The position numbers and the translations under genes are program-made. The notes beneath the pieces are model-generated. The model was given only the letters and a program-made list of their open reading frames with translations. It did no database searches and had not been told where the DNA came from. From contig NZ_OY781464.1 in the NCBI RefSeq assembly GCF_963676735.1, positions 1,645,001 through 1,709,000 on the forward strand: a stretch of DNA of 64,000 bases, written 5' to 3'. Below, in pieces: positions 33,788-41,191 of the stretch (its first letter is position 1; every line of letters starts with the position of its first letter). The DNA is from an uncultured Draconibacterium sp. (GTDB lineage: Bacteria > Bacteroidota > Bacteroidia > Bacteroidales > Prolixibacteraceae).

Positions 33788-34510
33788 ATGAAAAATATAA
33801 CCTTACTATTGCTTATTTCCTTGTTTTCTCTTGCTTTACCAGCTCAGGAAGAAAACACCGGGCCAGAATATGAATTCTACAATATAGGATCTACTTTTTC
33901 TTTTATGAATTCATCTTTTTTACAAGAGGTACAAACTGTTATTATGAATAATGGAATGGAGGCTGTAAATGATAAACTTTTGATTAAACAAATAGGAGAG
34001 GCCAACGATATGGAGGTCACACAAAACCTCGACTTTTCCTCAACCTATATTAATGCCTCTCTCCAACTAGGAACAGGAAACAGTGGATACATAAACCAAA
34101 CCGGAAACAATCACCAAAGCATTTTGGTACAAAACAATCAAAACGTATTGTGCAGTAGCGATGCTCAACTGGGTAACAAAGCCAACCTGTGGTCTGAAGG
34201 GGCTAATACACAAAATATGGTTTTGCAAGTTGGGAACAGTAATGTGGTAGATCAGTTTGTTGAGAATTACTATGCCACTACACGTTCGGTGGCTTCTGTA
34301 CAAATTGGTAACAATAATAAAATTGAATTAGCCGTGCTTGAGCGCGAGGAGCAAAACAACCTACTGGGCGTGCTGGTTACCCAAACAGGTAATGCCAATT
34401 CTGCCGAGTTAGTGCTGGAGCAAAGCGAAGCACCATTCCTGAAAATTGACCAGATGGGGGGAGCAGATATAAAAATTACACAAAGCGACTTTTATTTCCC
34501 TATGAAGTGA
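33788..34510 (+). CDS. CsgB-like minor curli subunit (SDFYFP type), second copy
   Basis: A 240-residue secreted paralog of the protein at 24491-25141. The signal peptide is MKNITLLLLISLFSLALPAQ. Repeats include KQIGEANDMEVTQ, LQLGTGNSGYINQTGNN, LQVGNSNVVDQ, VQIGNNNKIELAV and TQTGNANSAELVLEQ, and the C-terminus is IKITQSDFYFPMK. Being a separate transcription unit at the far end of the locus, it may serve the second fibre type (copies A and B), as the operon copy serves the csg subunits. The role as nucleator is inferred. Confidence 0.75.
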   Translation: MKNITLLLLISLFSLALPAQEENTGPEYEFYNIGSTFSFMNSSFLQEVQTVIMNNGMEAVNDKLLIKQIGEANDMEVTQNLDFSSTYINASLQLGTGNSGYINQTGNNHQSILVQNNQNVLCSSDAQLGNKANLWSEGANTQNMVLQVGNSNVVDQFVENYYATTRSVASVQIGNNNKIELAVLEREEQNNLLGVLVTQTGNANSAELVLEQSEAPFLKIDQMGGADIKITQSDFYFPMK

Positions 34511-34631
34511 CCGTGGGATACCCTTATTTTTTATTCCATATAGAAATTAAAGGTCGAATAAAACCATCATTAAATCTTCGTTGAAACTGTTGGATAAATT
34601 TTCTCAATCAACATTCGATTTTTAATTCGTT

Positions 34632-34664
34632 AAGAAAGACCTAAAACAGGTCTTTCTTTTTTAA
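34632..34664 (+). terminator. Terminator at the right end of the curli locus
   Basis: AAGAAAGACCT, loop AAAAC, then AGGTCTTTCTT form an 11-bp perfect stem followed by TTTT. Confidence 0.85.
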
Positions 34665-34717
34665 ATATTAATTGCTTTTTTCTACTTTTATCCTCAAAAT
34701 CATAAAACACATTCATC

Positions 34718-35230
34718 ATGTTGAAAGAAAAAATGCTTAATGCCTTAAACGAACAAATAAACGCTGAACAATATTCAGCATTGTTGTACCTCTCAATGTC
34801 GGCTTATTTTAACGATAAAGGCTTGCCGGGTTTTGCCAACTGGATGTATATTCAATACCAGGAAGAATTGACACATGCCAATAAGTTTTTTAACTATGTT
34901 GTTGAAAGAGGCGGGAAAGTGGAACTTAAAGCTATTGAACAAATGCCAACCACATGGGAAGGTGTAATTGATGCTTTTGAGAAGACACTTGAACACGAGC
35001 AGCACGTTACTGCCCTGATAAATGGATTGGTTGACGTTGCTATGGACGAAAGAGACCATGCCACCCAAAGCTTTTTGCGTTGGTTTGTTGATGAGCAGGT
35101 AGAAGAAGAAGCAAACGTTACCGAAATTCTGGATACATTGAAGCTTATCAACGGACAAGGAAATGGTATTTTTATGCTGGATCGCGAAATGCGTAATCGC
35201 ACCTTTGTTGATGAGACGGCGGCTGAGTAA
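34718..35230 (+). CDS. ftnA: Ferritin (non-haem, FtnA type)
   Basis: A 170-residue four-helix ferritin that oxidises and stores iron as a 24-mer shell in the cytoplasm. Ferroxidase residues can be placed: Glu17 in NEQINAEQYSALLYLSMSAY, Glu50 and His53 in YQEELTHANKFF, Glu94 in FEKTLEHEQHV, and the Glu/Gln of VDEQVEEEANV. Length is normal for bacterial ferritins. It stands alone with its own terminator. No Fur-type operator was recognised. Confidence 0.95.
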   Translation: MLKEKMLNALNEQINAEQYSALLYLSMSAYFNDKGLPGFANWMYIQYQEELTHANKFFNYVVERGGKVELKAIEQMPTTWEGVIDAFEKTLEHEQHVTALINGLVDVAMDERDHATQSFLRWFVDEQVEEEANVTEILDTLKLINGQGNGIFMLDREMRNRTFVDETAAE

Positions 35231-35256
35231 TGAAAGATTTTTTTTAGATATTATTT

Positions 35257-35286
35257 AAAGGCTGCTTAAAAGAGCGGCCTTTTTTA
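35257..35286 (+). terminator. Terminator of the ferritin gene
   Basis: AAAGGC(T)GCT and AGC(G)GCCTTT pair, followed by TTT, 27 bp downstream of the stop codon and just before the RSH gene. Confidence 0.7.
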
Positions 35287-35296
35287 TTTTTTACGT

Positions 35297-37486
35297 ATGG
35301 AACCCAGAGAGCAAATATTCACCCGATACGACCATTTAAAAGAATTTTGTCAGTTAACGTGGGACGATGCTGCATTTGTGAAGCTCGAGAATGCATTCGA
35401 TTTTGCAAAATCTATTCTTGGAGAAACACGTTTTTCACATGGCGAAGTAATCCTTAGCCATTCGCTTGAGGTGGCCTCAATTATTGCCATGGAAATTGGG
35501 CTCGAGCCCGACTCGGTGATTACCGGTTTGTTGCATAACGTAATGTATGCCGGGCTGGAGCAAAAGGCAACCCACCAGGAAATAGGTGAAAAATTCGGAC
35601 CGCATATTTGCTCCATCCTGGAAGGTATGGCAAAAATAAATGCACTCGGAACCGATACCATTGACTTACACTCCGAAAATTACAGAAAGTTAATGCTGGC
35701 ACTGGCCGGCGATGTACGTGTAATCCTGGTAAAAATTGCCGATAGGCTGCAGGTGATGCGTAATCTCGAAATCTACAGCAAGGAAAACCGTAGCAAGTTA
35801 GCCAACGAAACACAGTACCTGTATGCCCCGTTGGCACATCGTTTAGGACTGTACAATATGAATTCGGAAATGCAGGATATCTGTTTGAAATTTCAGCATC
35901 CGGATGAGTACAACTACGTAGTTGCCCGTTTAAAGGAAACCGAAACTGAACGTGCCAACTTTGTTGCCGAATTTGTTAAACCCATTGAGAAAAAATTACA
36001 ACAAAGGGGGCTGAAATTCTCGATGAAAGCACGAACCAAATCCATATCTTCCATAAATACCAAAATGCGCAAAAAGAAGGTATCGTTTGATGAAGTGATG
36101 GATTTATTTGCCATACGCGTTATTCTCGACTCGGAACCTGAAAACGAAAAGACTGATTGCTGGACCGCCTATTCTTTTGTTACCGAAGAATACCAAACCA
36201 ATCCAAACCGGCTTCGCGATTGGATATCCATTCCTAAATCAAATGGTTACGAATCGTTACATACCACGGTTATGGGACCGCACAAAAAATGGGTTGAAAT
36301 ACAAATTCGTACCAAACGAATGGACGAAGTAGCTGAAAAAGGTTTAGCTGCACACTGGAAATACAAAGGCGGTAAAGCTTCGGGTTTCGACTCGTGGCTG
36401 GCCGGGATTCGTGATATTTTGGAGAATCCGGAACTGAATGTAGTTGACTTTATCGATCATTTTAATGCCGATGTATACAGCGATGAAATTTTTGTATTCA
36501 CTCCAAAAGGCGATTTAAAGAAAATGCCAAAAGGAGCCACAATGCTTGATTTTGCTTATGAAATTCATTCAAAAATTGGCGATAGCTGTGTGGGGGGAAA
36601 AGTGAACGGAAAGAAAGTTACTTTAAAATACAAGCTTAAAAACGGCGACCAGATTGAAGTGGATACCGCAAATAACCAAAAACCAAAAATCGATTGGCTG
36701 GATTTTGTGGTAACCTCAAAAGCAAGAAACCGTGTTAAAGCCAGCTTAAATGAAGACCGAAACCGCCAGGCAAGCGATGGCCGCGAAATGCTGTTGCGTA
36801 AATTTAAAAACTGGAAACTCGATTTAAACGACGATGCTATCCGGAAAATGCTAAAGCATTTTGGCTTTAAACTGGCCGTTGATTTTTACTTTGAGGTGGC
36901 AATTGGTAAAATTGATCCGCTTGAAATAAAATCGTTGTTTGTTGAAAAAGAAGAAGACGATTCGGCCAAAAAAACAATTGAAGAACTGCTGCCTTCCAGC
37001 GAGGCAAAAAACCTGTCTTATGATGGGGGAGATGATTTTCTGGTTATCGACAATAACCTGAAAAATGTAAACTATAAATTGGCCAAGTGCTGTAATCCGG
37101 TTTTTGGCGATAAAATATTTGGATTTGTTACCATAAACGAAGGAATAAAAATACACCGCAACAACTGTCCAAATGCTCCACAGATGAAAGAACGTTTCCC
37201 ATATCGCATCATCAAGGCACTGTGGAGAGATAGCACCAGTAAAAGTTCCTTCCTTACTTCCCTGCATATTTCAGGAACAGATGAAACCGGAATAATTTCA
37301 GAACTTTCGCACATTATTTCCAAAGATGTGGGCACACAAATGCGCTCCATAAATGTGTCGAGCGATAAAGGGAATTTTGAAGGAGTTTTGCAGATTCTGG
37401 TTTACAATCTCGATCACCTCGAATTTCTGATTCATAAACTAAAAAAGGTAAAAGGTGTTACTTCAGTAAGCAGAGGCGAAAAATAA
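35297..37486 (+). CDS. RelA/SpoT-family (p)ppGpp synthetase with degenerate hydrolase site
   Basis: A 729-residue long RSH. Domains in order are an HD-hydrolase fold (about 40-190), a synthetase (about 240-360), TGS (about 395-460), a conserved Cys region (LAKCCNPVFGDKI) and a C-terminal ACT (from about 655). In the hydrolase the key HD is HN (LLHNVMYAG, H80-N81), and the following Glu-Asp pair is missing, so hydrolysis is probably lost. Synthetase motifs are intact: RTKSISSINTKMRKKKV, DLFAIRVI, RLRDWISIPKSNGYESLHTTV and EIQIRT. This suggests a RelA-like synthase acting with a separate SpoT-like enzyme elsewhere. It is cotranscribed with the small TPR gene 1 bp downstream. Confidence 0.9.
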   Translation: MEPREQIFTRYDHLKEFCQLTWDDAAFVKLENAFDFAKSILGETRFSHGEVILSHSLEVASIIAMEIGLEPDSVITGLLHNVMYAGLEQKATHQEIGEKFGPHICSILEGMAKINALGTDTIDLHSENYRKLMLALAGDVRVILVKIADRLQVMRNLEIYSKENRSKLANETQYLYAPLAHRLGLYNMNSEMQDICLKFQHPDEYNYVVARLKETETERANFVAEFVKPIEKKLQQRGLKFSMKARTKSISSINTKMRKKKVSFDEVMDLFAIRVILDSEPENEKTDCWTAYSFVTEEYQTNPNRLRDWISIPKSNGYESLHTTVMGPHKKWVEIQIRTKRMDEVAEKGLAAHWKYKGGKASGFDSWLAGIRDILENPELNVVDFIDHFNADVYSDEIFVFTPKGDLKKMPKGATMLDFAYEIHSKIGDSCVGGKVNGKKVTLKYKLKNGDQIEVDTANNQKPKIDWLDFVVTSKARNRVKASLNEDRNRQASDGREMLLRKFKNWKLDLNDDAIRKMLKHFGFKLAVDFYFEVAIGKIDPLEIKSLFVEKEEDDSAKKTIEELLPSSEAKNLSYDGGDDFLVIDNNLKNVNYKLAKCCNPVFGDKIFGFVTINEGIKIHRNNCPNAPQMKERFPYRIIKALWRDSTSKSSFLTSLHISGTDETGIISELSHIISKDVGTQMRSINVSSDKGNFEGVLQILVYNLDHLEFLIHKLKKVKGVTSVSRGEK

Positions 37487-37487
37487 A

Positions 37488-37775
37488 ATGGGCAAAATGA
37501 AAGGAAAAAACAACATTCAGGAGGTAGAAAATTTACTGAAAGCCGAAAAAGCAGAACAGGCAAAACAGTTATTTGCTACACTTGAGGAGCAGCCGACCGT
37601 AGCATATTTCTTATTAAAAGGTAAAATTGAGCAGAAATACCAGAACTGGGGCGATGCCATTAATGCGTTTAACCGTGTTCTTGAAATTGACCCCCAAAAC
37701 ATAGAAGCCCAAAATAACCTGCACCTGATAAATAATATCCTGAGCTTCTGGAACCCCGACCTGCTGAACCCGTGA
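37488..37775 (+). CDS. Small TPR-motif protein
   Basis: A 95-residue cytoplasmic protein. The N-terminal half is a charged helix pair (IQEVENLLKAEKAEQAKQLF), and the second half is one clear TPR unit (WGDAINAFNRVLEIDPQNIEAQNNL). It starts one base after the RSH stop codon, so it is likely translated with it. No catalytic residues are visible. A protein-protein adaptor is the only supportable statement. Confidence 0.65.
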   Translation: MGKMKGKNNIQEVENLLKAEKAEQAKQLFATLEEQPTVAYFLLKGKIEQKYQNWGDAINAFNRVLEIDPQNIEAQNNLHLINNILSFWNPDLLNP

Positions 37776-37971
37776 TGCCTTTTGAAATTAAAAAGATTTG
37801 GAATAATATCATAGATTGCCACGGGAGTTGAATGGAGTGACAAAAAAAGTAAATCGAATCTTAATTCCTGTATTTTAGGTTTTTAATTCAGAATTACTAT
37901 TTTTGGGGCTGATCGACGAAATTTACAAAAAAGATAACTGAATTATAAAAAATTAAAAAGTAGTTGAAAAG

Positions 37972-38817
37972 ATGAAAAGAGTAGTATTGTTAGTAGTTGT
38001 GTTGTGTTTCTCTGTTTTTACATTTGCCCAGGATGCAGCGGATAAGATTAATGAGGCAAATGAAGCGATGAAAGGCAAAGAATATGCAAAAGCTTTTGAA
38101 TTGTATGAATCGGCAATGGGAAACCTTGGAGATGTTCAGGTTCCTGACGCCATAAACTTTAATATTGGATTAGCAGCATACAATAGCGATAATTTTGAAA
38201 AAGCAATCGGGTATTTTGATAAAGCAGTAGCCGCCGATGCAAACGCTGATAAAGCGTTGGAATACATTGCCGGAGCTTATGTCAAAATGGAAAAATATGA
38301 CGAAGCGGTGGTCGCTTATAAAAAGGCAATTGAAGTTTCTTCTGAACCCGCATCTTTATCGTATAATGCAGGTATTGCAGCTTATAAAGGTAAAAAATAC
38401 GAAGCAGCAGTTGATTTCTTTGGAGCTGCTGTAGAAGGAAATTACAAAGGAAAAACCGCCCAGTATTACAAGGCAGTATGTTACAGTAAGCTGAATGATG
38501 ATGCAGCTTATAAAACAGCCCTGGAAGAAGGTGTTGCAAAATTTGCAGGCGATAAAAAACTAACTGCAGCTTTGGCTAAGGTTTATGTATCAGAAGGTAA
38601 CGACCTGTACAAAAAAGGTGCAGAAATTTTAAGTGCAGCTAACCAAAAAGTTAACGATGGTGCACTATCAACAGCCGATGACGCTTACAACGCTGAAGTT
38701 GCAAAAGCGAAAACAGAATTTGCTGCAGCCATCGAGGTATTGGAAAAAGCAACCGCTATTGATCCGTCAAATGCGAATGCTGCCAAACTGTTGGAAGCTT
38801 GTAATGCTGTAAAATAA
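37972..38817 (+). CDS. Secreted TPR-repeat protein
   Basis: A 281-residue protein with signal peptide MKRVVLLVVVLCFSVFTFAQ, followed by five or more TPR units: EYAKAFELYESAMGNL, DNFEKAIGYFDKAVAADANADKALEY, EKYDEAVVAYKKAIEVS, KKYEAAVDFFGAAVEG and a final AAIEVLEKATAIDPSNANAAKLLEA. It is periplasmic or outer-membrane associated and Lys/Ala-rich. A TAttTTTG element lies at 37898-37905, 67 bp before the ATG. A scaffold role is likely and the partner is unknown. Confidence 0.75.
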   Translation: MKRVVLLVVVLCFSVFTFAQDAADKINEANEAMKGKEYAKAFELYESAMGNLGDVQVPDAINFNIGLAAYNSDNFEKAIGYFDKAVAADANADKALEYIAGAYVKMEKYDEAVVAYKKAIEVSSEPASLSYNAGIAAYKGKKYEAAVDFFGAAVEGNYKGKTAQYYKAVCYSKLNDDAAYKTALEEGVAKFAGDKKLTAALAKVYVSEGNDLYKKGAEILSAANQKVNDGALSTADDAYNAEVAKAKTEFAAAIEVLEKATAIDPSNANAAKLLEACNAVK

Positions 38818-38833
38818 TAAGCAAAAAATAGTT

Positions 38834-38870
38834 AAAAGCGCTTTGAGAGAGATTTCGAGGCGCTTTTTTT
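38834..38870 (+). terminator. Terminator of the secreted TPR gene
   Basis: AAAAGCGC and GCGCTTTT form an 8-bp stem around an 18-nt loop, with a run of seven T including the end of the stem. It lies 17 bp after the stop codon. Confidence 0.75.
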
Positions 38871-38969
38871 ATGGGCTGGTTTTGCCGGTACAGCCAGGTA
38901 GTTGTAAAGCTAATATTCATAAAAATCAAAACTAATGGGGGCAGAATTTTTACGAATCAGTATTTCGAA

Positions 38970-39093
38970 TATATTTGCACCCGGAAAGCAAAGAAAAGTT
39001 GTATCTGTAAGGATACTAACAAAGTAATGTTAATTGTTTTTGCAAAAATTGAGGTAACTGCTTGATTATTTTCCAAAAAAGTATTTTCTTTGC
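38970..39093 (+). promoter_or_regulatory. Tandem promoters of the rpmB-rpmG-DUF4295 operon
   Basis: A perfect TATATTTGC lies at 38970-38978. A second promoter has TTG (39062-39064), 20 nt, then TTTCTTTGC (39085-39093), 51 bp before the rpmB ATG. Confidence 0.6.
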
Positions 39094-39144
39094 ACTCCGT
39101 TTTTAGTAATGTGTTTATTTTGAACATCAAGAAATTAAAATAAA

Positions 39145-39387
39145 ATGTCACGAGTTTGTCAAATAACAGGAAAAAGAGCAATGGTGGGTAACAATGTTTC
39201 TCACTCGAAAAGAAGAACAAAAAGAAAGTTCGATATAAACCTGTTTAAAAAGAAATTTTATATGCCCCACGAAGATCGTTGGGTGCAATTAACAGTATCT
39301 GCTGCCGGTATGCGTACTATTAATAAAAAAGGCATCAAAACTGCTTTGGCCGAGGCACAGGAAAAAGGTTTTATTTCAAAATTTTAA
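39145..39387 (+). CDS. rpmB: Ribosomal protein L28
   Basis: An 80-residue basic large-subunit protein. It begins MSRVCQITGKRAMVGNNVSHSKRRTKRKF, the standard L28 N-terminus, and ends KGIKTALAEAQEKGFISKF. It is followed 12 bp later by rpmG and then by the DUF4295 gene, the conserved Bacteroidota order. It has no zinc CxxC pair, so it is the zinc-independent form. Confidence 0.97.
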   Translation: MSRVCQITGKRAMVGNNVSHSKRRTKRKFDINLFKKKFYMPHEDRWVQLTVSAAGMRTINKKGIKTALAEAQEKGFISKF

Positions 39388-39399
39388 AAATCTTAAGCA

Positions 39400-39582
39400 A
39401 TGGCAAAAAAAGGTAACAGGGTGCAGGTAATATTAGAGTGCACCGAACATAAAGATAGTGGTGTGCCAGGTACATCAAGGTATATTACTACCAAGAACAG
39501 AAAAAATACGCCGGATCGTATGGAGTTAAAAAAATACAATCCGATTCTAAAAAAAGTAACAGTACATAAAGAAATTAAATAA
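39400..39582 (+). CDS. rpmG: Ribosomal protein L33
   Basis: A 60-residue large-subunit protein beginning MAKKGNRVQVILECTEHKDSGVPGTSRY and containing RYITTKNRKNTPDRMELKKYNP, which is diagnostic for L33. The two Cys pairs of zinc-binding L33 are not present: only one Cys (ECTEH) is seen, so this is the Cys-minus form. It lies 12 bp after rpmB and 8 bp before the DUF4295 gene. Confidence 0.97.
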   Translation: MAKKGNRVQVILECTEHKDSGVPGTSRYITTKNRKNTPDRMELKKYNPILKKVTVHKEIK

Positions 39583-39590
39583 ATTTAGAC

Positions 39591-39743
39591 ATGGCAAAGA
39601 AAGCAGTAGCATCGTTACAAAAAGGTGCCGGTAAAGGTTATGCTAAAGTAATTAAAATGACTAAATCGGAGAAAACCGGTGCGTACACCTTCAAAGAAGA
39701 GATGGTGGCCAACGAAGAGGTTAAAACTTATTTTCAAAAATAA
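39591..39743 (+). CDS. DUF4295 small basic protein
   Basis: A 50-residue protein beginning MAKKAVASLQKGAGKGYAKV and ending EEVKTYFQK. It belongs to DUF4295, which in Bacteroidota is encoded directly after rpmG. It is very basic at the N-terminus, so it is probably ribosome- or RNA-associated, but no function is proven. It is followed by the operon terminator. Confidence 0.92.
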   Translation: MAKKAVASLQKGAGKGYAKVIKMTKSEKTGAYTFKEEMVANEEVKTYFQK

Positions 39744-39766
39744 GAAGATATAACTGTATAACAGGG

Positions 39767-39797
39767 AAAGCTTTCATGATAGATGAAAGCTTTTTTT
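39767..39797 (+). terminator. Terminator of the ribosomal protein operon
   Basis: AAAGCTTTCAT, loop GATAG, then ATGAAAGCTTT form an 11-bp perfect stem followed by TTTT. Confidence 0.9.
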
Positions 39798-39885
39798 GTT
39801 TGTTAAAAGCAACAACTATTTTTACTCCTTCATGCCGCCCTAAAACAAAATTTGTACTATTTTAGGACCTGCAAATCAAATTAAT

Positions 39886-40836
39886 ATGGCTTTATTCGGA
39901 AGTTTTAGCAGAAAGAAGAAAGAAAACCTTGACGAGGGATTATCAAAAACAAAAGAGAGCGTTTTTAAGAAGCTCAGTCGTGCTGTAGTAGGTAAATCGA
40001 AAGTAGACGATGAAGTGCTGGATAATCTTGAAGAAGTGCTTATAACATCGGATGTTGGGGTAGATACTACCCTGAAAATTATTGAACGAATTGAAGCACG
40101 GGTTTCTCGCGATAAGTATATGGGGGTTAGCGAACTGAATGCCATATTAAAAGAAGAAATATCGGCACTTCTTGAAGAAAACAATTCGGCTGATATTGCC
40201 GACTTTGAACTTCCTGAAACAAGTGGCCCTTACGTAATTATGGTTGTAGGGGTGAATGGCGTTGGAAAAACCACTACCATCGGGAAATTGGCCTATAACT
40301 TTAAACAAGCAGGTAAATCGGTATTGCTGGGTGCTGCCGATACATTCAGGGCGGCCGCCATTGAGCAGCTTGAAGTGTGGGCCGAAAGGGTAGATGTGCC
40401 TATTGTGAAACAAAAAATGGGCTCAGACCCTGCATCGGTAGCCTACGATACCCTGGCATCGGCAAAAGCAACCAATGCTGATGTGGTGATTATTGATACC
40501 GCCGGGCGTTTGCATAACAAGGTTGGCTTAATGAACGAGCTGACCAAAATTAAGAAGGTAATGCAAAAAATTGTTCCTGATGCACCACACGAAGTACTTT
40601 TGGTACTTGATGGCTCAACCGGACAAAATGCCTTTGAGCAGGCCAAACAATTTACCAAAGCTACGGAAGTAACGGCTTTAGCGCTTACCAAACTCGATGG
40701 AACCGCTAAAGGTGGCGTAGTTATCGGAATTTCAGACCAATTTAAAATTCCGGTAAAATACATTGGTATTGGCGAAAAATTGGAACATCTGCAGATATTC
40801 AGACGCCGGGAATTTGTCGACTCCCTGTTCTCCTGA
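39886..40836 (+). CDS. ftsY: Signal recognition particle receptor FtsY
   Basis: A 316-residue SRP-type GTPase that docks SRP-ribosome complexes at the membrane. The N domain (LKKLSRAVVGKSKVDDEVLDNLEEVLITSDVG) is followed by the G domain: P-loop GVNGVGKTTTIGKLA, GAADTFRAAAIEQL, DTAGRLHNK, TKLDGTAKGG and YIGIGEKLEHLQIF. It lacks the long acidic A domain of E. coli FtsY, as is common outside Proteobacteria. It lies downstream of the L28/L33 cluster with its own start region. Confidence 0.96.
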   Translation: MALFGSFSRKKKENLDEGLSKTKESVFKKLSRAVVGKSKVDDEVLDNLEEVLITSDVGVDTTLKIIERIEARVSRDKYMGVSELNAILKEEISALLEENNSADIADFELPETSGPYVIMVVGVNGVGKTTTIGKLAYNFKQAGKSVLLGAADTFRAAAIEQLEVWAERVDVPIVKQKMGSDPASVAYDTLASAKATNADVVIIDTAGRLHNKVGLMNELTKIKKVMQKIVPDAPHEVLLVLDGSTGQNAFEQAKQFTKATEVTALALTKLDGTAKGGVVIGISDQFKIPVKYIGIGEKLEHLQIFRRREFVDSLFS

Positions 40837-40853
40837 CCTTCATCTTATAGCTC

Positions 40854-41180
40854 TTGTTAAACAAAGCCAAAATAAAAAATCACATCCTTTCCGAAATTGA
40901 TAAAACGGAAAAGCAGATTGTTGAATACAAAGAGTTAACAAAACCTGTTGAACCTGAAAATGCGATAGGAAGAATATCGCGAATGGATGCCATTAATAAT
41001 AAAAGTGTAACGGAGGCAGCATTGCGAAAGGCAAAAGTTAAACTTGAGAAATTAAAGTTTGCTCTATCAGCGGTTGATGATGCTGATTTTGGCCTTTGTA
41101 TCCGCTGTAAACAGGAGATTCCTCTTGGCCGCATATTAATAATGCCCCAATCCAGAACATGTGTAAAATGTTCGCATTAA
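40854..41180 (+). CDS. TraR/DksA-type zinc-finger protein
   Basis: A 108-residue protein. A coiled-coil of two helices (about 1-80) carries the loop segment RISRMDAINNKSV, followed by a four-Cys zinc finger CIRCKQEIPLGRILIMP...CVKC. That is the DksA/TraR fold, which inserts into the RNA-polymerase secondary channel. The only start giving the full fold is a TTG at 40854; the next ATG would remove half of the first helix. It is 17 bp after ftsY. The acidic tip residues of DksA (DxxDxA) are only partly matched (SRMDAI). Confidence 0.8.
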   Translation: MLNKAKIKNHILSEIDKTEKQIVEYKELTKPVEPENAIGRISRMDAINNKSVTEAALRKAKVKLEKLKFALSAVDDADFGLCIRCKQEIPLGRILIMPQSRTCVKCSH

Positions 41181-41191
41181 GATCAGCTGTT

